From: CAYVZZ01 sp964456185
GTDB taxonomy: Bacteria; Pseudomonadota; Gammaproteobacteria; Pseudomonadales; Alcanivoracaceae
Direction: 5' to 3'
DNA length: 20,121 nucleotides
Assembly (NCBI GenBank): GCA_964456185.1
Contig: CAYVZZ010000039.1
Coordinates: 1 to 20,121, forward strand
Part shown: positions 1-6,537 of the stretch, piece by piece
Position numbering within the stretch: the first letter of the stretch is position 1
Layout of the letters: every line of letters starts with the position of its first letter
Translations under genes and position numbers: made by a program
The notes under the pieces: model-generated
Told to the model about the DNA's origin: nothing
What the model saw: only the letters and a program-made list of their open reading frames with translations
The model's database searches: none

Positions 1-2
1 TC

Positions 3-383
3 GCAAAAATCCATATTGCCCGGAATCAGTTGGGCATGAATGATGAAGATTATCGAGCCATGTTAATGACGATTGGCCGCGTAAAATCTGCGGCCGATCT
101 TGATCAATTGGGTCGCCAACGAGTGCTTAAGCATCTTGCTTCGCTAGGCTGGAGACCACGCAGAAATAACAAAAACAGCAAGCGACAGACAACTCCTCAA
201 GATCGAAAGATACGATCCCTTTGGCTCCAGCTAGCCGAGAAAGGCGTTGTAAGAAATAAAAGCCACCAGGCAATGAGATCTTACATAAAGCGGATCACCG
301 GTTGTGAACGCCTTGAGTGGATAACTAATGAAGACGCTTCTCGCGTGATTGAATCGTTGAAAGGATGGTTGGATAGATCATGA
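3..383 (+). CDS. Mu gp16-like phage regulatory protein (DUF1018), 5' end outside window
   Basis: The open frame runs in from the left edge. Before the first possible start (TTG at 30) it already reads AKIHIARNQ, followed by LGMNDEDYRAML, which is the conserved N-terminal signature of the Mu gp16 / DUF1018 family. The TTG is therefore an internal leucine and the true start lies upstream of base 1. The rest is basic (RRNNKNSKRQ linker near codons 50-60), and the C-terminal half carries the W-L-Q-L and ITG patterns usual in the family. gp16 is an early-region protein of Mu-like phages with no firmly established biochemical role. The stop codon overlaps the ATG of the next gene (ATGA), so the two are translationally coupled. 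Base composition is more AT-rich than the housekeeping genes further right, as expected of a mobile element. Family assignment is by recognised motif only. Confidence 0.8.
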   Translation, partial: AKIHIARNQLGMNDEDYRAMLMTIGRVKSAADLDQLGRQRVLKHLASLGWRPRRNNKNSKRQTTPQDRKIRSLWLQLAEKGVVRNKSHQAMRSYIKRITGCERLEWITNEDASRVIESLKGWLDRS

Positions 384-721
384 GCACCGAAGCCCAAATT
401 AGACGACACGAACTGTTTGAATATATGCACTCAATAGCAGTGGAAAAACTCATGTCATATAAAGTGGATGCCGACGTTGCTGATCAGGCAGCTTGCGCAA
501 TGGTGGACGCCATCGCCACAGATTGGGGCGGGCTCTATGTCACCATCCCTAAAGATACTGCATTTCATGTCGCAAGGCGTGATGTTGAAATCTATAATGA
601 ATTCGATGGTAGAAACCACGCTCACCTGGCTCGAAAATATCACTTAACTGTCCGGTCGATCTACGATGTTATTAAACGCGTCCGCAAGCGTGGCGACCCA
701 AACCAACCCGAACTTTTTTAG
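380..721 (+). CDS. Mor-family transcription activator of a Mu-like element
   Basis: This 113-residue protein has the expected size and layout of Mor/C-type activators. An N-terminal helical dimerisation region is followed by the family's turn GGLYVTIPKD (residues ~50-59). A C-terminal helix-turn-helix (ARKYHLTVRSIYDVIKRVR, ~84-102) would insert into the DNA major groove. In phage Mu, Mor binds the middle promoter and recruits RNA polymerase to switch on the C gene. The gene overlaps gp16 by four bases, which is the Mu early-operon order. No C gene, lysis gene or structural gene follows. Only about 120 bp separate the stop codon from the apparent end of the element, so the normal target of this activator is absent downstream. 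It may act on its own element or in trans on another prophage, but that is inference. Confidence 0.85.
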   Translation: MSTEAQIRRHELFEYMHSIAVEKLMSYKVDADVADQAACAMVDAIATDWGGLYVTIPKDTAFHVARRDVEIYNEFDGRNHAHLARKYHLTVRSIYDVIKRVRKRGDPNQPELF

Positions 722-841
722 TCAATTCCCATTTCACATACTGAAATCGTTTTTCATTATCCATCCCAAATAGTCCCGATTCATCCCTCTTCTTCCCGTA
801 TTTATCTCGCAATCAACCAATAGTTATCTCACTTCTAATCA
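722..841. mobile_element. Putative right terminus of the Mu-like element
   Basis: No coding potential is evident here. Read inward from the right boundary (minus strand) it begins TGATTAGAAGTGAGATAAC. It therefore has the 5'-TG terminal dinucleotide of Mu-type transposons, and + strand bases 840-841 are CA. TTATCTC occurs twice (802-808 and 824-830), exactly 22 bp apart, with partly similar flanks. TCCC occurs four times at exact 10-bp steps (764, 774, 784, 794). Repeated transposase sites next to the tip are a feature of Mu-like ends. The boundary coincides with the base where the adjoining helicase gene loses its family sequence. If 841 is the last element base, the flanking target bases are CCTTG (842-846), and these should be repeated at the other end. 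The left end and transposase genes lie outside the window, so this is a reasoned prediction. Confidence 0.5.
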
Positions 842-2544
842 CCTTGCACGTGAAATTCGGTGGCTACGTCTTCTAAATAATAGCTACTGCGGATATCGGT
901 TTTGTCTTTGAGGAACCAATGTACAGGATCGATTTGTGGACGTATATCAATGGCGTAGGGTTTAAGGCGTGAAGCTTGGCTGGATACCATCAAACCATAA
1001 CGTTCATTGCCACGGGCCTGCTGGCGTATCCAGGACTTGGCCTTATCAAATGAACGCGTCAAAACGATGGGATAATCCTTAACAAAAGATTGGTAGAGGC
1101 GTTTGGCTTCTGTGGTTTTGCCGTCTAAAACGGCTTTGACCCAGTTGCTGACGTGCTCGGCACGGAAGGAGCGCATTGATACGGCAAGGTGGAGTGAACG
1201 GTGATAATGAACGCGGTCTCTCTGCTCGAGTTGGTGCAAAAAATCGGCGGCCTGATATTCCTTATCGGTCAGGTTGGGGGCAGCATGAATGTGCCAATCG
1301 GGATACTGTTGTTGAATAGCATCCAGCCAGCCGCCAATACCCGCTTCACCAGCGTTAATCTCTTGACCACCACCGACCAAACAAACGATGACCGCCCAAT
1401 CTTGGTGGCGGTCCATACAGGAAATAAGAAAACCCGGCTCGGATTGTGCAAAATCCGGCAGCCCCTTTTTCTGCTTCATAAAATTGGCAGTTTGTTGTTG
1501 ATCCCAGGCACGTTGTGCTTCATCGAATAATGCGATGTGTTCAATGGGTGGCTTAGGATCGCGCAGGCCCTCGTCACGGAAATGGTGAACGTTTTGAATA
1601 AATGCTTTAACGCGACTGCGTGCCTTGCCTTTGGTGAGCTTCTTGCCTTCTGCTTTTGCTCGATCAACATGATCCTGTGCCAAGGCTTCGTGCAATACAG
1701 CCACTAGCGGACCATTCCCTGATAAGAAGACGCTATATAATTTGCTGCTCTGGTCGAAGTGCTTGGTGGCTATATTCAATCCGACTAGGGTTTTACCGGC
1801 ACCGGGCACGCCAGTCACGAAGCAAATAACCTTTTGCTTCTGTTGTTGGGCGTCAGCAATTATGCGCTCTAAAACATCGCTAGTGGCAGCGAGATTCATA
1901 GCACCGGCATCACTGCGAGAAATCTCTTTGACCTGATGCCCTCCGTACAAAGCACGAGCTGCTTCGATGATGGTGGGGGTGGGTTCATACCGACCTTGTT
2001 GCCAATCTGCTGTGTTGAGTGATTCGCTTTGATAATGCTCAAGCACGGATTGCAAGGGCATTAATAAGTGCTGGTCGTTGGTTCCAATAGGGGCTAATAC
2101 TCGGTCAGCCTTACTTTCTTGTATGACGTAAGAGGTCTGGTCTGCATGCGTGGCGACCAATATAGGCACGATCACGGCTTGGTGACTGGTCTCGTGGAAA
2201 TGTTTGAGGTCCAGCGCGTAATCAACCACTTGATCAAAAGCTGATGCTGGGTAAAGGTGCTCGCCAACCTTGTATTCCAATACGAAAAGTATGCCGCGGA
2301 GCAGTAACAAGACATCGATGCGCCGCCCCATTCGTGGGATGAGATATTCAAAATAGATGGAGTCTTCAGCCGTATGCGGCAATTGAGAAAGAAGTTGCTG
2401 AAGGTGATCTACCTGAAAAAGCCAAGCATTGCGTTGCTTGGGGACCACATCGAAACGGCTCTCGCGTGTTAAGGCACCAAGAATTTCATCCTCGGAGGCA
2501 CACAAAAAATCAGTGATGGAAGCAGAGTAGGCGGCGCGTTTCAT
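835..2544 (-). CDS. PD-(D/E)XK nuclease-like + Schlafen group 3 (DUF2075) helicase protein, C-terminus truncated
   Basis: The protein has 569 residues. The N-terminal ~170 residues look like a PD-(D/E)XK nuclease core: E66, then D77 in RRIDVLL, then E90-Y-K92 at the end of a hydrophobic strand. Residues 235-569 form a P-loop ATPase of the DUF2075/Schlafen-group-3 helicase type, with Walker A GVPGAGKT (245-252) and Walker B HIALFDEAQRAW (D341, E342). Such proteins are often found in defence islands, and a nucleic-acid-degrading role is inferred. The family normally continues through a VQGLELDW-type motif V and an LTRARQG motif VI for roughly 100 more residues. Here the frame reads EFHVQGD and stops, with the last two codons apparently coming from the adjoining Mu-like element. 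It has therefore probably lost helicase activity. The start ATG has only a weak upstream purine stretch. The missing 3' part is expected beyond the left side of the element. Confidence 0.78.
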   Translation of the reverse strand: MKRAAYSASITDFLCASEDEILGALTRESRFDVVPKQRNAWLFQVDHLQQLLSQLPHTAEDSIYFEYLIPRMGRRIDVLLLLRGILFVLEYKVGEHLYPASAFDQVVDYALDLKHFHETSHQAVIVPILVATHADQTSYVIQESKADRVLAPIGTNDQHLLMPLQSVLEHYQSESLNTADWQQGRYEPTPTIIEAARALYGGHQVKEISRSDAGAMNLAATSDVLERIIADAQQQKQKVICFVTGVPGAGKTLVGLNIATKHFDQSSKLYSVFLSGNGPLVAVLHEALAQDHVDRAKAEGKKLTKGKARSRVKAFIQNVHHFRDEGLRDPKPPIEHIALFDEAQRAWDQQQTANFMKQKKGLPDFAQSEPGFLISCMDRHQDWAVIVCLVGGGQEINAGEAGIGGWLDAIQQQYPDWHIHAAPNLTDKEYQAADFLHQLEQRDRVHYHRSLHLAVSMRSFRAEHVSNWVKAVLDGKTTEAKRLYQSFVKDYPIVLTRSFDKAKSWIRQQARGNERYGLMVSSQASRLKPYAIDIRPQIDPVHWFLKDKTDIRSSYYLEDVATEFHVQGD

Positions 2545-2843
2545 GTCCGCCAGGATAGCAAAAGCAGCGCAGTTGCCAAGTTATGTTGTTGTCGTCACGT
2601 TATTAATTGATCGATGAGGCCAACCCTAAATTGTTGAAAGCCTGGGTGGTGTACCGAATACGGGACCAAAGAGGCATAACCCAAAGACTTAAATAAGTAT
2701 GTGAGCGGAACGGCAGGAAGCGATTCATCTTAGGTGTTCAAACATAGAGGTGTAATATCATCCAGCTGGTGGATGAATTTACACCCTGTTGGTGGTTGAA
2801 TTTACAGCAGAGTGTTGGGGCAAATTCTTTGGGATATGTAACG
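2545..2843. other. Intergenic stretch with no gene seen
   Basis: Between the start of the helicase gene and the end of the antitoxin gene there are 299 bp with no ORF of convincing length or codon use on either strand. Its right half contains the repeat cluster annotated separately (2749-2806). The left half (2545-2740) shows nothing recognisable beyond the expected upstream region of the minus-strand helicase gene. Confidence 0.6.
2749..2806. repeat. Three copies of a ~16-bp motif, possible IS21-type end remnant or protein-binding cluster
   Basis: GGTGGATGAATTTACA (2768-2783) and GGTGGTTGAATTTACA (2791-2806) are direct repeats with one mismatch in 16 and a 23-bp period. GGTGTAATATCATCCA (2749-2764) matches the complement of TGGATGAATTTACACC (2770-2785) at 14 of 16 positions, giving an inverted pair around a 5-base loop. 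Multiple short terminal repeats of this kind occur at the tips of IS21-family elements. No transposase gene is nearby, so this would be a solo remnant. A regulator-binding cluster is the alternative. Confidence 0.4.
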
Positions 2844-3146
2844 TCACAAAGAAAATCGGCAGTGCTCGCCACTAGGCAGGCAGACGTCAATACTCACTTT
2901 GCCACCCCCAGCCTCAACATAACGCTTTAAACTGGATAGCTTAATATCGCGTCCGGGTTTCTCCATGCCGGCTATCGTAGGCTGTGAAACACCAAGTGCA
3001 GAGGCGATGTCATTCTGTGTTTTTTCCATTTTGGCACGAACTTCACTCAGATGGATATCAAGTAGTATGGCATCCGCTTTTGCTTTGGCTCGTTCTACAA
3101 TATTGGAGTTCTCAGACTCCACTAATTGTTCAAGTGTGCGTGACAT
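2844..3146 (-). CDS. XRE/HigA-type antitoxin-like HTH protein, apparently solitary
   Basis: This 100-residue protein has an N-terminal helical stretch (SENSNIVERAKAKADAILLDIHLSEVRAKM). A Cro/C1-type helix-turn-helix follows (residues ~42-75, TQNDIASALGVSQPTIAGME), then a short strand-rich tail (KRYVEAGGGKVSIDVCLPSG). This layout is that of antitoxins paired with RelE/HigB (Gp49-like) toxins, in which the toxin gene normally lies immediately upstream. Here the upstream 190 bp hold no such gene. They hold a promoter/operator-like region (3215-3247) and only a short frame of about 28 codons (MIPIAEKPLV...) that overlaps the antitoxin start out of frame. Nothing codes downstream before the repeat cluster. 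It may be an orphan antitoxin left after toxin loss, still autoregulated or regulating in trans. The ATG at 3146 is the only sensible start, because a stop codon lies four codons upstream in frame. Confidence 0.8.
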   Translation of the reverse strand: MSRTLEQLVESENSNIVERAKAKADAILLDIHLSEVRAKMEKTQNDIASALGVSQPTIAGMEKPGRDIKLSSLKRYVEAGGGKVSIDVCLPSGEHCRFSL

Positions 3147-3214
3147 GGCATTGCCTCAGTGGTTGCGGTGTGCCAAGAAGGCACTAAAGGTTTTTCGGCT
3201 ATCGGTATCATCGC

Positions 3215-3247
3215 CTATATAGGTGGTATGCTATATAGTTTGTAACC
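3215..3247 (-). promoter_or_regulatory. Promoter/operator-like region of the HigA-type antitoxin gene
   Basis: Two perfect 8-bp palindromes CTATATAG (3215-3222 and 3231-3238) lie with centres 16 bp apart. On the minus strand a TTACAA hexamer (from about 3247) followed 17 bp later by a TATA-rich hexamer would serve as -35/-10. The palindromes overlap these, as expected for an operator bound by the dimeric antitoxin. This is inferred from sequence layout alone. Confidence 0.45.
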
Positions 3248-3338
3248 TATAATCCATCCTATTTTGCGCCATCTTGAACGTCAGACAGGGTGGCCAACCG
3301 GTTCCAAAAATGGTGTGTGAACCAAATAGCAAGATGCC

Positions 3339-3674
3339 TCAAGGTGTAATAGGTCTCTTAGATGATGGAAGTAACTCAATCAGTTCGTTGGTGATAATTT
3401 GACGAAAGTGTTCGTCAGTGCTGGCCCAATCCAAAATATCCACTTTCCAGGGTAAATCGGATTCATCAAAAGCATCGGCAAGATTCGCTAAGGTGTGCAT
3501 GTCGAGTGGCTTGGTGGTCATACAGGCCAGGTCCAAGTCACTGAAGGTTTTGGCGGTGTGTCTGGCACGGGAACCAAAGGCGCATACGCGGATGCCGGGC
3601 ACCTTTTTCTGCAAGATTGCCTTAACAATGCGCCATTCTTCAGGCGTGATATCGATGTCGGGTAAGTCAGGCAT
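3339..3674 (-). CDS. mntA: MntA-type minimal nucleotidyltransferase antitoxin
   Basis: The protein has 111 residues when started at the ATG at 3674. A TTG start four codons earlier is possible but less likely, because the ATG overlaps the stop of the upstream hepT in the usual coupled way. It is a single MNT-fold nucleotidyltransferase domain. G34-S35 followed ten residues later by D46-L-D48 gives the GSX10DXD active-site motif, and a third acidic residue sits in KVDILDW (D79). In the characterised Shewanella HepT-MntA pair, MntA attaches AMP units to a tyrosine of the HEPN toxin and so neutralises it. Gene order and overlap here match that system. The protein ends in a short polar tail (SSKRPITP). 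Confidence 0.87.
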   Translation of the reverse strand: MPDLPDIDITPEEWRIVKAILQKKVPGIRVCAFGSRARHTAKTFSDLDLACMTTKPLDMHTLANLADAFDESDLPWKVDILDWASTDEHFRQIITNELIELLPSSKRPITP

Positions 3675-4098
3675 GACGCGTATCAAGCTGGGCGAGTAAG
3701 CGTTTGGCTGTTTTTATAAAAGTGATTGTGCCTGTATAGACTTCCTGGGCTTTGTCGTCGTTGTAGGTGTGCGAGGTGATGTTGCGCATTTGACGATAGT
3801 TGAACCAAGCTTGCACGTCGTCGATTAGCCCTTTTTCTGCTGCGGTGCGCATCAGCTCGCGATAGCTCATGTGGTCGATTTCTGCCGGGTTGGCGGCTTC
3901 CAAACTCAGCTGGCGTTTGATCATTTTGGTGCTGAGTTCGTAGACGAACTCGAAATGTTGAATGACACCGGCAATGAGTGTGTTTTGCATTGCCAGAGGC
4001 TGGTCGTTAAACCAGTCTTCGTCATTGACGATGGCAAGTGCCTCGCTAAGCGATTGAATAGCGCGTTTAAGTGGCGAGAGGTCGAGTTGTTCTGTCAT
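3667..4098 (-). CDS. hepT: HepT-type HEPN ribonuclease toxin
   Basis: The protein has 143 residues from the ATG at 4098; an in-frame TTG lies three codons upstream. It is an all-helical HEPN domain related to the HI0074-type family. The catalytic signature RX4HXY is complete: R105, H110 and Y112 in RNITSHTY near the C-terminal third. HEPN proteins with this motif are metal-independent RNases. In the Shewanella homologue the tyrosine is the residue adenylylated by MntA. The gene precedes and overlaps the mntA-like gene by 8 nt, forming a two-gene toxin-antitoxin operon. No strong Shine-Dalgarno sequence is visible. Every key residue is present, so the toxin is predicted to be active when not modified. 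Confidence 0.87.
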   Translation of the reverse strand: MTEQLDLSPLKRAIQSLSEALAIVNDEDWFNDQPLAMQNTLIAGVIQHFEFVYELSTKMIKRQLSLEAANPAEIDHMSYRELMRTAAEKGLIDDVQAWFNYRQMRNITSHTYNDDKAQEVYTGTITFIKTAKRLLAQLDTRHA

Positions 4099-4196
4099 GC
4101 TGTTCAAATTACCACATTACTAGAGAGAGGGGGCAGTTTCTGCGCTAAAAGTACGTTGGCTTCACCTGCCCTCCTCGACGTTTCCTTAATATTAAC

Positions 4197-5174
4197 TCAC
4201 TCCACAAACTGCGCCATACGCTCCTTGATGGTGGTGTTGAAGTCACTGATGATGCTTTGAATCAACTCCTCACAGGTGGGAATGGAGTCAATCAACCCTT
4301 GCACCGGCCCGCTGGAGATGATGCCGTCGTCGACCTTGCCGCTGAGCAGGGCTTCGCGGCCGCGGGCGCCGGCTACCAGGTCTTTAATCATGGGGAATTC
4401 CAGCTCGGCACCGGCTTCGCGCTCGATGCGGTTCACTTCTTCGGCGATGTGGTTCTTGAAGACGCGGGCGGTGTTGCGTAGTGGGCGGAAGATGAGCGCT
4501 GTGTCGCGTTCGGTGGCGTCGACCAATGCTTGTTTGATGTTGTTGTGGATCGGGGCTTCCTGAGTGACTTGGAAGCGGGTGCCCATGTTGATGCCTTCGG
4601 CGCCCAAGGCGAAGCAGGCGGCCATTTGGGTGCCGGTGGCAATGCCGCCGGATGCGACCATGGGCACGCTCAGTTGGCGTGCGGCAGCGGGCAGTAATAC
4701 CAGATTGGTGACGTTGTCTTCGCCCGGGTGGCCGGCGCATTCAAAGCCGTCCACACTGACGGCATCCACGCCGATTTTCTCGGCTTTGAGCGCGTGGCGC
4801 ACCGAGGTGCATTTATGAATCACTTTGGCGCCATATTCTTTCACCAATGGCAAAAAAGGCTCCGGGTTGCGGCCAGCGGTTTCGATGACTTTGATGCCGT
4901 TTTCCAGTGCGGCGCGTAGGTATTCTTCGTAGGGCACCGGCTTGATGGTGGGCAAGATGGTGAGGTTGACGCCGAAGGGCTGGTCGGTCATTTCACGGCA
5001 ACGGGCGATTTCTTTCGCCAAATCTTCTGGTGTGGGCTGGGTGAGGGCGGTGAGAATGCCGAAGGCACCGGCGTTGGAGACGGCGCTGGCCAACTCGGCG
5101 CGACCCACATGCTGCATGCCGCCTTGAATAATGGGGTAACGGCTGCCTAAAAGTTCGGTTACGCGGGTTTTCAT
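4197..5174 (-). CDS. Nitronate monooxygenase / NADH:quinone reductase-like flavoprotein
   Basis: The protein has 325 residues. The ATG at 5174 is chosen because AGGAG lies six bases upstream; an in-frame upstream start would add only MQESI. The fold is an FMN-binding TIM barrel of the 2-nitropropane dioxygenase/NMO superfamily, with YPIIQGGMQHVG at the N-terminus. GFECAGHPGE (residues 143-152) lies in the active-site region, and SGGIAT (175-180) and MGTRF form the phosphate-binding loops. The GFECAGHPGED pattern and the overall look resemble Pseudomonas PA1024-type proteins, which act mainly as NADH:quinone reductases. The true substrate (nitronates, quinones or an acyl-ACP-like compound) cannot be told from sequence. 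The gene stands alone, convergent with nothing and divergent from cca. It is most likely cytoplasmic. Confidence 0.85.
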   Translation of the reverse strand: MKTRVTELLGSRYPIIQGGMQHVGRAELASAVSNAGAFGILTALTQPTPEDLAKEIARCREMTDQPFGVNLTILPTIKPVPYEEYLRAALENGIKVIETAGRNPEPFLPLVKEYGAKVIHKCTSVRHALKAEKIGVDAVSVDGFECAGHPGEDNVTNLVLLPAAARQLSVPMVASGGIATGTQMAACFALGAEGINMGTRFQVTQEAPIHNNIKQALVDATERDTALIFRPLRNTARVFKNHIAEEVNRIEREAGAELEFPMIKDLVAGARGREALLSGKVDDGIISSGPVQGLIDSIPTCEELIQSIISDFNTTIKERMAQFVE

Positions 5175-5277
5175 GATGGACTCCTGCAATCAGCGAAATA
5201 AGGAAATTATGCGCAGTTCACCACGAGCAGCGGCGCGACGCAATGACCTTGCGTGCCCTTTGCGGCATACTGGCGGC

Positions 5278-6537
5278 ATGACAAGAGATCCGGCTGACAC
5301 TTTGCAACGTTATTTGGTGGGCGGCGCAGTACGAGATGCGCTGCTTGGCCTGCCCGTGCACGAGCGCGATTGGGTTGTCGTGGGAACAACACCGGAGGCC
5401 ATGCAAGCACTGGGCTTTACGCCCGTGGGCAAAGATTTTCCCGTGTTTTTGCACCCGCAGACCAAAGAGGAATATGCCCTGGCGCGCACCGAGCGGAAGT
5501 CCGGCCATGGCTATGGCGGCTTTACCTTTCATGCCGATGCCTCGGTGACGCTGGAGGAGGACTTGCGCCGTCGCGATTTAACTATGAATGCCATGGCGCA
5601 GGCGGCTGATGGCACTCTCATCGACCCCTATCACGGCCAGCAAGACCTCGAACAACGTATTTTGCGTCATGTCTCCCCTGCGTTCGTGGAGGACCCGCTG
5701 CGCGTGTTACGCATTGCACGCTTTCACGCCCGTTTCGCTCACTTGGGCTTCACCATAGCCGATGAAACCCAAGCGCTAATGCGTGAGTTGGTGGATTCTG
5801 GCGAGCTAGATCATCTGGTGGCTGAACGTGTGTGGAAAGAAACCTCGCGGGCTTTGATGGAAGCCTCGCCGGATGTATATTTCCGCACCTTGAATGCCTG
5901 CGGTGCGTTAAAGGTATTATTTCCCGAAGTGGCTGCGCTGGACGGCGTACCGCAGCGTGCCAAGTATCACCCCGAAGTGGATACCTTCGAGCATTTAATG
6001 CTGTGCCTGCGCAGCGCAGCCGACCGCCATACCAGCTTGGAAACCCGCTATGCGGTGCTTTGCCATGATTTGGGTAAAGGTAATACGCCACAGGATTTGT
6101 TACCCCGCCATCATGGCCATGAACAACGTGGCGTGCCCCTGGCCAAGCAAATGAGCGAGCGGTTGAAAGTGCCCACGGAATTAAAAGAGCTGGGCGCATT
6201 AACTGCGGAATACCACACCCACTGCCATCGCGCTTTTGAACTGAAACCGACCACCTTGCAAAAGCTGCTGAAAGCCTTTGATTATGCCCGCCGGCCCGAA
6301 CGGTTCGGGTATTTTCTGGCGGCCTGCAAAGCCGATTCCCAGGGGCGTACGGGCTATGCGGATAACCCTTACCCGCAGGTCGGTATGTTGGCGGCAGTCG
6401 CCAAGGCCAGCAAGGTCGATACTGCCCCTTTTTTGGCACAGGGCCTACAAGGCAAACAAATCGGTCAAGCCATTCAGCGGCAACAACAAAAACAACTGCG
6501 CGAGGCACGCGACCAATGGCAACAACAGCACTCGTAA
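5278..6537 (+). CDS. cca: Multifunctional CCA protein (tRNA nucleotidyltransferase with HD domain)
   Basis: The protein has 419 residues from the ATG at 5278. A longer frame upstream has no family similarity. It adds or repairs the 3' CCA of tRNAs. YLVGGAVRDALLG (residues 12-24) and the RRDLTMNAMA motif identify a class II enzyme. RHVSPAFVEDPLRVLRIARFHARF closely follows the Escherichia coli enzyme, as does the C-terminal HD phosphohydrolase domain (H263-D264 in CHDLGKG). The length matches the E. coli protein (412). One oddity is that the first metal ligand of the DxD pair is glutamate (E29-R-D31 in HERDWVVVG). This conservative change keeps an acidic side chain. The last 22 bases overlap the start of the pteridine reductase gene, so the two are probably cotranscribed. 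No clear ribosome binding site precedes the ATG. Confidence 0.95.
   Translation: MTRDPADTLQRYLVGGAVRDALLGLPVHERDWVVVGTTPEAMQALGFTPVGKDFPVFLHPQTKEEYALARTERKSGHGYGGFTFHADASVTLEEDLRRRDLTMNAMAQAADGTLIDPYHGQQDLEQRILRHVSPAFVEDPLRVLRIARFHARFAHLGFTIADETQALMRELVDSGELDHLVAERVWKETSRALMEASPDVYFRTLNACGALKVLFPEVAALDGVPQRAKYHPEVDTFEHLMLCLRSAADRHTSLETRYAVLCHDLGKGNTPQDLLPRHHGHEQRGVPLAKQMSERLKVPTELKELGALTAEYHTHCHRAFELKPTTLQKLLKAFDYARRPERFGYFLAACKADSQGRTGYADNPYPQVGMLAAVAKASKVDTAPFLAQGLQGKQIGQAIQRQQQKQLREARDQWQQQHS

Noticed and set aside
30..32. TTG as start of the gp16-like gene
   Set aside because: Conserved gp16 residues are already encoded upstream of it, so it is an internal codon.
4384..4740. Arg/Pro/His-rich minus-strand frame inside the flavoprotein gene
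   Set aside because: It is a shifted frame of the same GC-rich strand, with the low-complexity composition typical of shadow frames.
5173..5277. N-terminal extension of cca upstream of 5278
   Set aside because: The extra residues have no family similarity and would overlap the start of the divergent flavoprotein gene. The family N-terminus fits the ATG at 5278.
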